NCBI GenBank assembly: GCA_964575675.1
Contig: CAZNRY010000063.1
Location: 1 to 19,883 of the forward strand
DNA length: 19,883 nucleotides
Reading direction: 5' to 3'
Source of the DNA: CAZNRY01 sp964575675
GTDB taxonomy: Bacteria > Eisenbacteria > RBG-16-71-46 > CAIMUX01 > VGJL01
In this document: in pieces, positions 7,825-14,196 of the stretch
Position numbering within the stretch: position 1 is the stretch's first letter
Layout of the letters: each line of letters starts with the position of its first letter
Made by a program: the position numbers and the translations under genes
Notes under the pieces: generated by a model
The model's database searches: none
The model's input: the letters and a program-made list of their open reading frames with translations, nothing else
What the model was told of the DNA's origin: nothing

Positions 7825-9015
7825 TTGGATGTGGACAGCACACGGCCCTTGCGGGTCCTTCACCTCGACACCGGCCGCGAATGGCGGGGGGGGCAGCAGC
7901 AGGTTCTCTACCTCTCCGGTTCCCTAGCCGCCGCTGGGCACACCTCGATCATCCTGACGCCCCGCGGCAGTCCGATGGCGGTTCGCGCCCGGGAGGAGGG
8001 CGTCTCGGTTCGCGAGATCACCTACCACGGCGCGGGCGATCCAATCGCGATTAAGAACGTCGTGCAGGCGATCCAAGAAACAGAGGCCGACGTACTCCAC
8101 GCGCACACGGCAAACGCCCACAGCCTGGGTTTCTTCGTGATGCGCTGGCCGGGGCTCCCGAAAGAGAAGCGTCCGTCGTTCGTGGTCCACCGGCGGGTCG
8201 ACTTCCCGCCCGGAAACGATCCGCTCACGCGGATGCGGTACACGAGCGAGCCGTGCCTGTTCCTTTGCGTCTCCGGCGCGGTGCGGGACGTCCTTCAACG
8301 CCACGGAGTTCCGGTCGAGCGCCTCCGAATCGTCCGGTCTTGCGTCGATCCGGCCCGCATCGACCGCCATGCCCAAGAGGATCGCACCCTGCTCCGCGAG
8401 GAGCTGGGCATACCCGGCGACGCTGGTTTGATCGGCGCGGTCGGGGCGTTGGTCCCCCACAAGGGGCACCGCCATATGCTCGAGGCGATGCCGCGGATTC
8501 TGGCCGCGCGGCCGGAGGCGCGGCTCATCCTGTTCGGAGACGGCCCCCTCGAGGCGGAGCTGCGGCGCGCCTGCTGGGAGCGAGGGCTGCAGTCCAGGGT
8601 CTCATTCGCAGGATTCCGCCCCGACGTCGCGCGTTTTCTCCATTGCCTCGACATCTTCACCCAACCCTCGACGGAGGAAGGTCTCGGGACCTCGATCCTC
8701 GACGCGATGGCGGCCCGCCTTCCCGTCGTGGCGACCCGTGCGGGCGGGATTCCCGAAATCGTCCGGCATGGGGAGACCGGATGGCTGGTTCCCCCCGCTT
8801 CCCCGACGGAGCTGGCCGGCGCGATCATCAGCCTACTCGAGGATCCGCGCCGGAGGCTCCAGTTCGGCGAGGCCGGGCGCGCCCGCGTCATCGGGGAGTT
8901 CGGAATCGCCACGCTTCGGGACCACGTGCTCGACGCCTACACCGAGGCCGTCGCTGCGCGCACTCACGCCCCCTCCGCCCTAAGTTCGCCCCCTCTGTCC
9001 CCCGAAAAAGGCTGA
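7825..9015 (+). CDS. GT4 family glycosyltransferase (GT-B fold)
   Basis: This is a retaining glycosyltransferase, likely acting on lipid-linked or surface glycans at the cytoplasmic membrane. The N-terminal domain starts RVLHLDTGREWRGGQQQVLYL, the usual first strand and glycine-rich loop of GT4 enzymes. LHAHTANAHSLG follows. The C-terminal domain has IGAVGALVPHKGHRHMLEAM, then DIFTQPSTEEGLGTSILDAMAARLPVV and RAGGIPEIV, the donor-binding region. The usual E-x7-E pair reads E-x7-D, with Asp replacing the second Glu. The start is uncertain. The TTG at 7825 has GAGAGAGG ten bases upstream and begins just before the conserved strand, while the ATG at 7759 would add 22 residues but has only one base between a GAAGGG and the start. 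The gene ends 147 bases before the thioredoxin. Confidence 0.87.
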   Translation: MDVDSTRPLRVLHLDTGREWRGGQQQVLYLSGSLAAAGHTSIILTPRGSPMAVRAREEGVSVREITYHGAGDPIAIKNVVQAIQETEADVLHAHTANAHSLGFFVMRWPGLPKEKRPSFVVHRRVDFPPGNDPLTRMRYTSEPCLFLCVSGAVRDVLQRHGVPVERLRIVRSCVDPARIDRHAQEDRTLLREELGIPGDAGLIGAVGALVPHKGHRHMLEAMPRILAARPEARLILFGDGPLEAELRRACWERGLQSRVSFAGFRPDVARFLHCLDIFTQPSTEEGLGTSILDAMAARLPVVATRAGGIPEIVRHGETGWLVPPASPTELAGAIISLLEDPRRRLQFGEAGRARVIGEFGIATLRDHVLDAYTEAVAARTHAPSALSSPPLSPEKG

Positions 9016-9162
9016 ATCCTTTCGCCCCTTCTTGCATCCAACACAGTGAAGGGAAGGCGATCCCCCTGCTCCAGGCAGGCGCCATTCCCCGGAATCGCAA
9101 ACAGGTCAATGAATTGGACGTGCCTCTGGCAAGCACGAACTGAGGAACAAAAGGAGCGCGCG

Positions 9163-9558
9163 ATGGACTTCCGAAAGATGTTCGAGAAGAAGGAAAACCC
9201 GGGCAAACCGCAGCCCGTCAATGATACGAACTTCGCCGACGAGGTGCTCGGCTCGGCCGAACCGGTTCTGGTGGATTTCTGGGCCCCGTGGTGCGCGCCC
9301 TGCAGGTTGGTCGGGGGGCTGCTCGAGGAGATCGCTCCGCAGTATGCCGGCCGCATGCGGATCCTGAAGCTCAACGTCGATGAAAACCCGCAGACCGCCT
9401 CGAGATTCGGGATCCAGAGCATTCCCACGATGATCATCTTCAAGAACGGCAAGCCGGTTGACCAGATCGTCGGCGCGCTGCCGTTGCAGCCGCTCCAGGC
9501 GAGGTTCGAGCGCCACCTCTCCCCAAGCGGCGCCGGCGCTTCGAAGGGGCAGTCGTGA
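9163..9558 (+). CDS. trxA: Thioredoxin
   Basis: This is a 131-residue thioredoxin, a cytoplasmic dithiol reductant. The active site is WCAPC at 43-47, preceded by VLVDFWAP; Ala replaces the common Gly of WCGPC. The cis-proline is in SIPTMIIFKNGKPVDQIVGA. An N-terminal extension of about 18 residues (MDFRKMFEKK...) precedes the fold and the C-terminal tail is Ser/Gly/Ala-rich. The ATG at 9163 has AAAGGAG (9150-9156) six bases upstream; the frame is open further back to 9046, but without a site. The TGA stop overlaps the GTG start of the HesB-like gene (GTGA), so the two are probably translated together. The neighbourhood with an Fe-S type protein and a sigma/anti-sigma pair suggests a redox-stress role, which is inference. 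Confidence 0.92.
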   Translation: MDFRKMFEKKENPGKPQPVNDTNFADEVLGSAEPVLVDFWAPWCAPCRLVGGLLEEIAPQYAGRMRILKLNVDENPQTASRFGIQSIPTMIIFKNGKPVDQIVGALPLQPLQARFERHLSPSGAGASKGQS

Positions 9559-9862
9559 TTCAGGTCAGCGAACAGGCGCGCGAGGCGCTTCGATCGCTTC
9601 TCGCCTCCGGCGAACCAGGCAGGGCCGCCCGGATCCTCATCGACGATTACAGCTGAGCGGTCCCCGCCTGGGCGTGGCTCTGGAAGAGCCGCGGGAGAAC
9701 GATCATCGGTTCGATGTCGGGGGCGTCCCCTTGGCCGTTCCACCCGACGTCGTGAGATTGCTGCGGGTGTATGATGACGCCGTTTTGGATCACGATCCGC
9801 TAGCGCGTCGGCCGTCGGCCTTCTTCGTCCGATTTGGCAGGCGCTCGCGGGGGTGCTCATGA
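9555..9862 (+). pseudogene. HesB/IscA-like protein, interrupted by in-frame TGA and one-base frame change (candidate selenoprotein)
   Basis: Frame one runs from a GTG at 9555: MIQVSEQAREALRSLL, then GRAARILIDDYS, ending at TGA 9654-9656. The frame shifted by one base then continues SGPRLGVALEEPREND, FDVGGVPLAV and onward to GCS and a stop at 9860-9862. Together they make about 102 residues resembling the small HesB-related family (TIGR01911 type) of Fe-S assembly-like proteins, in which the first conserved Cys, just before a (C/S/G)GP segment, is selenocysteine in some members. The TGA sits exactly at that position. Adding one base would restore either TGC-AGC (Cys-Ser-Gly-Pro) or TGA-GGC (Sec-Gly-Gly-Pro). 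A SECIS-like hairpin follows. The gene overlaps thioredoxin by four bases and the sigma gene's open frame by 29. It is a true frameshift, a sequence error, or a selenoprotein with an error beside the Sec codon. Confidence 0.7.
9673..9693 (+). promoter_or_regulatory. Bacterial SECIS-like hairpin
   Basis: CGTGGCTCT (9673-9681) pairs with AGAGCCGCG (9685-9693) through nine pairs including one G-U, closing the three-base loop GGA. The loop begins 25 bases after the TGA at 9654-9656, and its first base is G. From memory of published bacterial SECIS models, a small loop starting with G at about 16-37 bases from the UGA is what SelB recognises. GC-rich coding DNA forms such hairpins by chance, so the value lies in its position. 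Confidence 0.45.
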
Positions 9863-10523
9863 TCCTTATCGAACCGAACAGTGGAGGTTGTCCACGACAG
9901 CGAACGGACACGAGCTCGCGCCGGCGGAGATCGAAGTCGCGCGGGCGGAATCGGCCCTCGTCGCCGCGGCGCAGAAGGGCGACCTCGGCGCACGCGAGCG
10001 GATCGTCCTGGACTATCAGAAGATGGTCTACAATCTGGCCCTCCGGTTGACGCGCGACCGCGATGAGGCGGCCGTCGTTCTTCAGGAGACCTTCTTGAAG
10101 GTGTTTCGCGCCCTGCCGCGCTTCCGATCGGGATCGCGGCTGAAGACCTGGATCTATCGGATCGCGACCAACGAGGCCTTGATGCGGATCCGCCGCGCCC
10201 GCGGCCGGACATTCGTGGACCTCGCCGATCTCGACGCCGACCCCGAGCGGGACTTGAGCTACGCCGCGCGGTCCCTTCAAGAGAACCCGCACGATCTGCT
10301 CGAGAACCGGGAGCTGCGGGATCGATTGGAGGCGGCGATGGACGAACTCCCGCCGCGCCACCGGACCGCCTTCGTTCTGGTCGACATCGAGGGACTGCCG
10401 CTCCGGGAAGCCGCCGTCTTCGCCGGCGCCACACTTCCGGCCCTCAAGACCGATCTCCACCGGGCCCGACTCTTTCTGCGCAACCGGCTCGCGACCTATC
10501 TGGAGGAGCGCACGCATGCGTGA
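9834..10523 (+). CDS. RNA polymerase ECF-type sigma factor
   Basis: This is an alternative sigma-70 family factor that directs RNA polymerase to a small regulon. Numbering from the TTG at 9834, region 2 lies at about 39-122 (ALVAAAQKGDLGARERIV, DEAAVVLQETFLKVFRAL, LKTWIYRIATNEALMRIRR). Region 4 is at about 164-222 (LEAAMDELPPRHRTAFVLVDIEGLPLREAA, then LKTDLHRARLFLRNRL). There is no region 1.1 or 3, as expected for ECF factors. The start is unclear. The TTG at 9834 has no ribosome binding site. A strong GGAGG at 9883-9887 lies immediately before a TTG (9888) and six bases before an in-frame ACG (9894). The 3' end overlaps the next gene by eight bases, the typical arrangement of a sigma factor and its anti-sigma. 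Group and target promoters are unknown. Confidence 0.88.
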   Translation: MAGARGGAHDPYRTEQWRLSTTANGHELAPAEIEVARAESALVAAAQKGDLGARERIVLDYQKMVYNLALRLTRDRDEAAVVLQETFLKVFRALPRFRSGSRLKTWIYRIATNEALMRIRRARGRTFVDLADLDADPERDLSYAARSLQENPHDLLENRELRDRLEAAMDELPPRHRTAFVLVDIEGLPLREAAVFAGATLPALKTDLHRARLFLRNRLATYLEERTHA

Positions 10524-10797
10524 GGAGAAGAACCGCCAGAAGCCGTCCGAGCGGTGCCACGAGATCCTCCGCCGCCTCTGCGCCGATGCAGGGAAGCCGG
10601 AGTCCTCGCCGTTTTGCAAGGAGGTGGCGCGTCATCTCGAATCGTGCGGGGCCTGCCGCGACCAGGCGATCTCCCTGCGCGGGACGATCGAGCTCTATCG
10701 CTGTCTGGGCGGAGAAGACGTTCCCGGCGATGTCGCGCCCAAGTTGCGCGAGGCGCTTGGCCTTCCTTCCAATGGGGAGGAAGCGGGCCGGGCTTGA
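10516..10797 (+). CDS. Small zinc-finger (zf-HC2-like) protein, probable anti-sigma factor
   Basis: This 93-residue soluble protein starts within the sigma gene (ATG at 10516, GGAGG about seven bases upstream). It has the H-x3-C-x2-C pattern of zinc-binding anti-sigma factors at H40, C44 and C47 (RHLESCGACRD), with further cysteines at 14, 22 and 34. In such ZAS proteins the zinc cluster can respond to disulfide stress or act structurally while the protein blocks the sigma factor. There is no membrane helix, so sensing would be cytoplasmic. The thioredoxin two genes upstream supports a thiol-redox circuit by analogy with SigR/RsrA, but this is inference. The stop lies within an 18-base segment that is repeated 46 bases later. 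Confidence 0.75.
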   Translation: MREEKNRQKPSERCHEILRRLCADAGKPESSPFCKEVARHLESCGACRDQAISLRGTIELYRCLGGEDVPGDVAPKLREALGLPSNGEEAGRA

Positions 10798-10846
10798 GGA
10801 GATCTTTCCGGGGCGATCAGTCCGCTCTGCGGGCCGGGCTTGAGGA
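10783..10846. repeat. 18-base direct repeat spanning the anti-sigma stop codon
   Basis: GCGGGCCGGGCTTGAGGA occurs exactly at 10783-10800 and again at 10829-10846. The first copy carries the last codons and TGA stop of the zinc-finger gene. The second is in the 61-base space before the convergent rnhA. The period is 46 bases, so the second copy is in another frame. Apart from the repeat, 10798-10858 shows nothing recognisable. Confidence 0.8.
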
Positions 10847-10858
10847 CCTATCCGCGGA

Positions 10859-11404
10859 TCAAGACCGCTTGAGCAGCTCCCGATAGGCATTCACGGCCAG
10901 CTCGTCGCACCGTTCGTTCTCGGGATGGCCCGCGTGCCCCGCGACCCACGTGAATCGGATCTCCGCCTGCGCGTCCGCCAGATCGAGGAGCTCGCGCCAC
11001 AGATCCTCATTCAGAACAGGCTTCTTCGCGGAGGTCTTCCATCCGCGCCGGATCCAGTCGTGGATCCACTCGGTCATCCCCTGCACAACGTACTTCGAGT
11101 CGCTGAAAACCTCGACGTCGGACGGACGGTGGATCGAGCGGAGTCCTTCGATCACCGCCGTCAACTCCATCCGGTTGTTCGTCGTGCCGGGATGCGCGCC
11201 GGAGATCTCCCGGCGCTTTCCGCTCACGGGATGGACGAGGATCGCCGCCCACCCTCCCGGGCCGGGGTTTCCCTTGCAGGCGCCGTCCACGTAGAGAACG
11301 ACGCGCTCCCGCTTACCCTTGGGGGCGGTTACTGCCTGTCCTCCACGACACGGATTTCCGTGGTGATGTCGACCGCCTTTCGCAACATCGTCGAAACCGA
11401 GCAA
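10859..11404 (-). CDS. rnhA: Ribonuclease HI
   Basis: This cleaves the RNA strand of RNA-DNA hybrids in the cytoplasm, removing primers and R-loops. All catalytic residues are visible (numbering from 11404): D40 in LYVDGACKGNPGPGGWA, E80 in NNRMELTAVIEGL, D102 in FSDSKYV, H157 in WVAGHAGHPENERCD, and D167. The basic 'handle' region WIHDWIRRGWKTSAKKPVLN is present, as in E. coli type enzymes. The only conventional start upstream of the domain is a TTG at 11404, which would overlap the OsmC gene by 76 bases and add about 24 unconserved residues. A much better-placed GGAGG (11344-11340) sits seven bases before GTA at 11332-11330, giving the normal RNase HI N-terminus and a four-base GTAA overlap with the OsmC stop. 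The true start is therefore probably 11332. It is the last gene of the minus-strand run. Confidence 0.93.
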   Translation of the reverse strand: MLGFDDVAKGGRHHHGNPCRGGQAVTAPKGKRERVVLYVDGACKGNPGPGGWAAILVHPVSGKRREISGAHPGTTNNRMELTAVIEGLRSIHRPSDVEVFSDSKYVVQGMTEWIHDWIRRGWKTSAKKPVLNEDLWRELLDLADAQAEIRFTWVAGHAGHPENERCDELAVNAYRELLKRS

Positions 11405-11751
11405 TACTTCGTCTCGGACAGATGGATGGCCTGCCGCGCTCCTTCGACGTCGATCCCCGTGCCGGCGATCTCATAAACCAGATGGATCTTCTGGAATACG
11501 CGGGGGTGATCTTCCCGCCGTTCCCCCGAGACGAGCACCCGGAAGGACGACACGTTCTGCCGCTTCTTGCGCAGGATCGCGATCACATCCATCCCCGTGC
11601 AGCCGGCCAGACCCATCAAGAGCATCTCGACGGGCCGCGGTCCCTCGTCAGCGCCACCATGATCGGAAGAGCCGTCCAACACGATCGAGTGACCGGTTGA
11701 GAATGCGCCCTCGAACTTGAGTCCTCCGGCCCAACGTGCGACCGACTCCAT
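11329..11751 (-). CDS. OsmC family peroxide-related protein
   Basis: OsmC/Ohr-fold proteins are cytoplasmic thiol peroxidases that reduce organic hydroperoxides. The 140-residue product shows both signature cysteines: C51 in RPVEMLLMGLAGCTGMDV and C117 in ETKYCSVSTML, and the sequence is closer to the YhfA/OsmC-like branch than to Ohr. The start MESVARWAGG at 11751 has GGAGGG about seven bases upstream; the open frame extends to 11829 but without a site. It lies in a run with DoxX upstream and rnhA downstream; the rnhA start region overlaps its end. A role in peroxide or sulfur-species defence is known for the family. What this one reduces is not known. Confidence 0.88.
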   Translation of the reverse strand: MESVARWAGGLKFEGAFSTGHSIVLDGSSDHGGADEGPRPVEMLLMGLAGCTGMDVIAILRKKRQNVSSFRVLVSGERREDHPRVFQKIHLVYEIAGTGIDVEGARQAIHLSETKYCSVSTMLRKAVDITTEIRVVEDRQ

Positions 11752-11812
11752 CTGCCGTCCCTCCTTCGGTTCGTTCCAACCGCCACATGGTGAGGCGCGG
11801 TCGGAGGCGCGG

Positions 11813-12226
11813 CTACTTTTTCTTCCCAAGAAGCCGGTCCACCGACAGGGGACCCGAGCCGCTCAGGACGATGCTGAACGATGCGACGAGCAAGACCAGC
11901 GGGTACTCATAGCCATTCGACTTGCTGAGGAAGCCGTTCACGCCATGGACCTTGAAGACCGCGACGGCCATCGTGCAGGCGAAGAAGAACCCCGCCCATC
12001 GCCCGAACATGCCCAGGATCAGGGCAATCCCGCCCAGAAACTCGCTCAGGGCGGCCGCCGTTCCGAAAACAGGGGCCAAAGGGATCCCCAGCTTCTCGAC
12101 GTTTGCGATGAATGCGCCAAGGTCCTTCATCTTCGGCCAGCCGTGAACCGCTGCCACGATCCCGACCACGATGCGGACGAGAACCGGCGCGAAGCGCGCC
12201 CCCGGGGCGAACACGTCATCGAGCAC
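11813..12226 (-). CDS. DoxX family integral membrane protein
   Basis: This 137-residue protein has four predicted membrane helices: about 13-30 (VLVRIVVGIVAAVHG), 52-72 (VFGTAAALSEFLGGIALILG), 76-92 (WAGFFFACTMAVAVFKVHG) and 106-122 (YPLVLLVASFSIVLSG). The spacing and the motifs VHGWPKMKDLG and SEFLGGIALILGMFGR are typical of DoxX/DoxD-like proteins, which are linked to thiosulfate/quinone metabolism or redox homeostasis in different bacteria. The GTG start at 12226 has AAGGAGG seven bases upstream. The YIP1-family gene ends 21 bases upstream and the OsmC gene starts 61 bases downstream. DoxX next to an OsmC gene is compatible with a shared redox function, which is inference. Confidence 0.87.
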   Translation of the reverse strand: MLDDVFAPGARFAPVLVRIVVGIVAAVHGWPKMKDLGAFIANVEKLGIPLAPVFGTAAALSEFLGGIALILGMFGRWAGFFFACTMAVAVFKVHGVNGFLSKSNGYEYPLVLLVASFSIVLSGSGPLSVDRLLGKKK

Positions 12227-12247
12227 CGCTTCCTCCTTCGATTGTGA

Positions 12248-13306
12248 CTAGGATGCCCCGCCGATGCCGGGTAGACCCGATCCTCCCTGCAGAACCCCGA
12301 ACAGGACCATCGCCTGCATCCACAGGCAGATCATCAACGCCATGGGGAAGAGGACCGCGGCAACCACCTTGATCCTGCTGATCCCGTGCACCCGGGAAAG
12401 CCCCCGAACCATCAGGACCAGTTCCCACACGTAGACGAGTATGCCTCCGCAGACAGGGAGAATCATGAGAACGTCGACGGCCGAGACGTAGTTGACGACC
12501 CGGAAGGTCGCCGTGAAGTCGCGTCGCGGACTGCCGAAAGCGCGGAGCATCAAGTGGATCAGTCCACTGGTGAGAAAAACGAACAGCGGGTAGAAGAGAA
12601 CGTAGACGCCTCGCATCAAGATCGTCTGGCGGATGTTCGCTTGGACGTCCCCTTGAAGGAAGTCGGGCAGCTCCGATTGCATCGACTGGACCATTCCCGC
12701 CAGGGTGCGGGCGAACATCAGGTCGTAGGCCGACTCGACGGCGATCGAGAGCGCGGTCAGGAGCAATCCAAAAACGAGCGCCGGCATCAACCCCCGGCCG
12801 TGCGCGATTCCGCGGAAGAACCCCTCGGGATCCCGGAAGGCGAGTCGAATCGTTCCGGTCAATCCCCCGAGAAAGCCACGCCGCTCGATCTCCTCCCAGG
12901 GCAGAGGGGGGCCGGGAGGAATGTCCGCTGACGGAGGGGGTTCCCATCCCTGCGAGTACGTGAGGGGCGCCGGAGGAGGGATCGTTTCGGCAGATGGTGG
13001 CTCTTGCGACCGTTCTCCATAGGGGATCCACGGCTCCACCGGCGCCTGCCCGGTCCAGCCGATCGCCGCTGCGCCTGCCTGATCCGCCTCTTGGGTCGCA
13101 GGCTCGGGGTCTGGTCTTGGAGGGATTGTCCCGCGGGGCGCCCAGGATCGGAAGAACTGCAGCTCTCCCGCGGGCTTCCAGACTCCGGAGGTCAGCACCT
13201 CGCTCAGAACCGGCATGTCCGCCGTGATCCGGCCTTCCTGGACCTCGCGAATGAAGTCCCCGTAGGAGAGTTCCCTCTCCTCACCGTCCTGGCGCACGCG
13301 GATCAT
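12248..13306 (-). CDS. YIP1 family membrane protein with N-terminal GYF_2-like domain
   Basis: This is a 352-residue membrane protein. Residues 1-50 (MIRVRQDGEERELSYGDF, VQEGRITADMPVLS, SGVWKPAGEL) resemble the small GYF_2/DUF4339 domain, which often precedes bacterial membrane domains. Residues 55-140 are a Pro-rich, probably disordered linker. From about 145 (RRGFLGGLTGTIRLAFRDPEGFF) the Yip1 domain begins, with four to five hydrophobic segments (GLMPALVFGLLLTALSIAV, YVLFYPLFVFLTSGLIHLML, VDVLMILPVCGGILVYVWEL, VVAAVLFPMALMICLWMQA). The ATG at 13306 has GAGGAGGA eight bases upstream. It is the first gene of the minus-strand run with DoxX, OsmC and rnhA. The biochemical function of bacterial YIP1 proteins is not established. 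Confidence 0.75.
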   Translation of the reverse strand: MIRVRQDGEERELSYGDFIREVQEGRITADMPVLSEVLTSGVWKPAGELQFFRSWAPRGTIPPRPDPEPATQEADQAGAAAIGWTGQAPVEPWIPYGERSQEPPSAETIPPPAPLTYSQGWEPPPSADIPPGPPLPWEEIERRGFLGGLTGTIRLAFRDPEGFFRGIAHGRGLMPALVFGLLLTALSIAVESAYDLMFARTLAGMVQSMQSELPDFLQGDVQANIRQTILMRGVYVLFYPLFVFLTSGLIHLMLRAFGSPRRDFTATFRVVNYVSAVDVLMILPVCGGILVYVWELVLMVRGLSRVHGISRIKVVAAVLFPMALMICLWMQAMVLFGVLQGGSGLPGIGGAS

Positions 13307-13382
13307 CTTGTTCCTCCTCGAACGGGGTGCATCGGCCCCGCTATGCTATGCTGCGGCCTCGGAGGGCCGCAAGGAAACGAAG
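13307..13382. promoter_or_regulatory. Short divergent promoter region with leader hairpin
   Basis: These 76 bases must hold starts for both the YIP1 (-) and YjbQ (+) genes. Two overlapping TATGCT hexamers (13342-13347 and 13347-13352) are possible plus-strand -10 elements; no convincing -35 is seen. GCGGCC (13353-13358) pairs with GGCCGC (13365-13370) and ends directly before the AAGGA ribosome binding site of the YjbQ gene, so this hairpin could influence its translation. Confidence 0.3.
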
Positions 13383-13793
13383 ATGACGATACAGAAGACA
13401 CTGAATGTCAGAAGCTCGAGGCGGCGGGAACTCATCGACCTGACCGAGTCCGTCCGCGAGATGGTTCGCGGCAGCGGCGTTCGCACCGGGATCTGCCACG
13501 TCTTCGTCAGCGGTTCGACGGCGGCGATCATCGTCAACGAGAACGACGATCCCCAGCTTCTCGACGACTTCGTCGACGCCCTCGATCGACTCGTACCCGA
13601 AGGCCGGTGGCGGCACGACCGGATCGACGACAACGGGGCGGCCCACATCAAGTCCGCGACCTTGGGCCCGCAGGAAACAGTGCCCATCCGAGAAGGGGAC
13701 CTCTCCCTGGGCCGCTGGCAGAACATCTTCCTTTGCGAGTTTGACGGCCCGCGAGCGTCCCGCGACATCTTGATCACGATCCTCGGGGACTGA
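13383..13793 (+). CDS. YjbQ/UPF0047 family protein (secondary thiamine-phosphate synthase-like)
   Basis: This is a 136-residue protein of the UPF0047 (YjbQ) family, members of which have weak thiamine-phosphate synthase activity but no firmly established cellular role. Family features seen are: CHVFVSGSTAAIIVNEND (about 37-54), RWRHDRIDDNGAAHIKSATLG, an acidic/His pattern for metal binding, and the nearly invariant ending GDLSLGRWQNIFLCEFDGPR. The first conserved motif is usually a His-Thr-Ser/Thr-Ala run; here it reads HVFVSGSTAA, slightly diverged. The ATG at 13383 has AAGGA seven bases upstream. The release-factor-like gene starts five bases after its stop, so the two form one transcription unit. 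Confidence 0.88.
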   Translation: MTIQKTLNVRSSRRRELIDLTESVREMVRGSGVRTGICHVFVSGSTAAIIVNENDDPQLLDDFVDALDRLVPEGRWRHDRIDDNGAAHIKSATLGPQETVPIREGDLSLGRWQNIFLCEFDGPRASRDILITILGD

Positions 13794-13798
13794 TCGCC

Positions 13799-14155
13799 AT
13801 GGCCCGGCGGTGGACCCGCGACCTCCTCGGCCTCCTCGCGGAGTGCGAGGTCACCCCGTATCGCTCCTCCGGACCTGGCGGGCAGAAGAAAAACAAGACC
13901 GAGTCGGCGGTCCGGATCCGCCACCTTCCCACCGGGATCGTGCGCATCGCGACCGAAAGCCGCAGCCAGTCCGCCAACAAGCTGCGCGCGCTCGAGCGCA
14001 TCCACGAGGCGCTCGAACAGCGATCGCGGCGCCCGAAACCTCGCGTCCCGTCTGCGCGGACAGCCTCGTCGAGGGAGCAGCGCCTGAGCGACAAGAAGGA
14101 GCGGAGCGCTCTCAAGAAGCGCCGGGGCCGTATCGCAACCGATCCGCGCGACTGA
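13799..14155 (+). CDS. Small release-factor-like (RF-1 domain, GGQ) protein, probable ribosome rescue factor
   Basis: This 118-residue protein carries the peptidyl-tRNA hydrolysis motif GGQ at 27-29 in SSGPGGQKKNKTESAVRIRH, followed by HLPTGIVR and a SQSANKLRALERI helix, which together form the catalytic domain of class-I release factors. It lacks all codon-recognition domains. The C-terminus (about 75-118) is strongly basic (SREQRLSDKKERSALKKRRGR), like the tail that threads into the mRNA channel in ArfB/ICT1 or the extension in C12orf65-like proteins. The KKNK after GGQ differs from the usual HVNK, placing it nearer the C12orf65/PrfH-like branch. It probably frees stalled ribosomes; this is inference from domain content. 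It is tightly downstream of the YjbQ gene. Confidence 0.85.
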   Translation: MARRWTRDLLGLLAECEVTPYRSSGPGGQKKNKTESAVRIRHLPTGIVRIATESRSQSANKLRALERIHEALEQRSRRPKPRVPSARTASSREQRLSDKKERSALKKRRGRIATDPRD

Positions 14156-14164
14156 GAGGGGACG

Positions 14165-14190
14165 CGCGCCCGGGGACGCCTCCCCGCGCG
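14165..14190 (+). terminator. Strong GC hairpin after the release-factor-like gene
   Basis: CGGGGA (14171-14176) pairs with TCCCCG (14181-14186) around a CGCC loop. CGCG (14165-14168) and CGCG (14187-14190) extend the stem past a two-base bulge. It starts about ten bases after the stop codon and is followed by ACCCCC, not a T-run. It likely marks the end of the YjbQ-release factor unit, since a promoter candidate follows at once. Confidence 0.45.
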
Positions 14191-14196
14191 ACCCCC

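Noticed and set aside
9645..9660. Programmed -1 frameshift as explanation of the HesB-like gene.
   Set aside because: No X-XXY-YYZ slippery heptamer is present at TAC-AGC-TGA. A single lost base or Sec decoding with a nearby error explains the data more simply.
8964..10619. Minus-strand open frame of 551 codons over the thioredoxin to sigma region.
   Set aside because: It is antisense to four genes with recognisable motifs and shows no conserved pattern itself.
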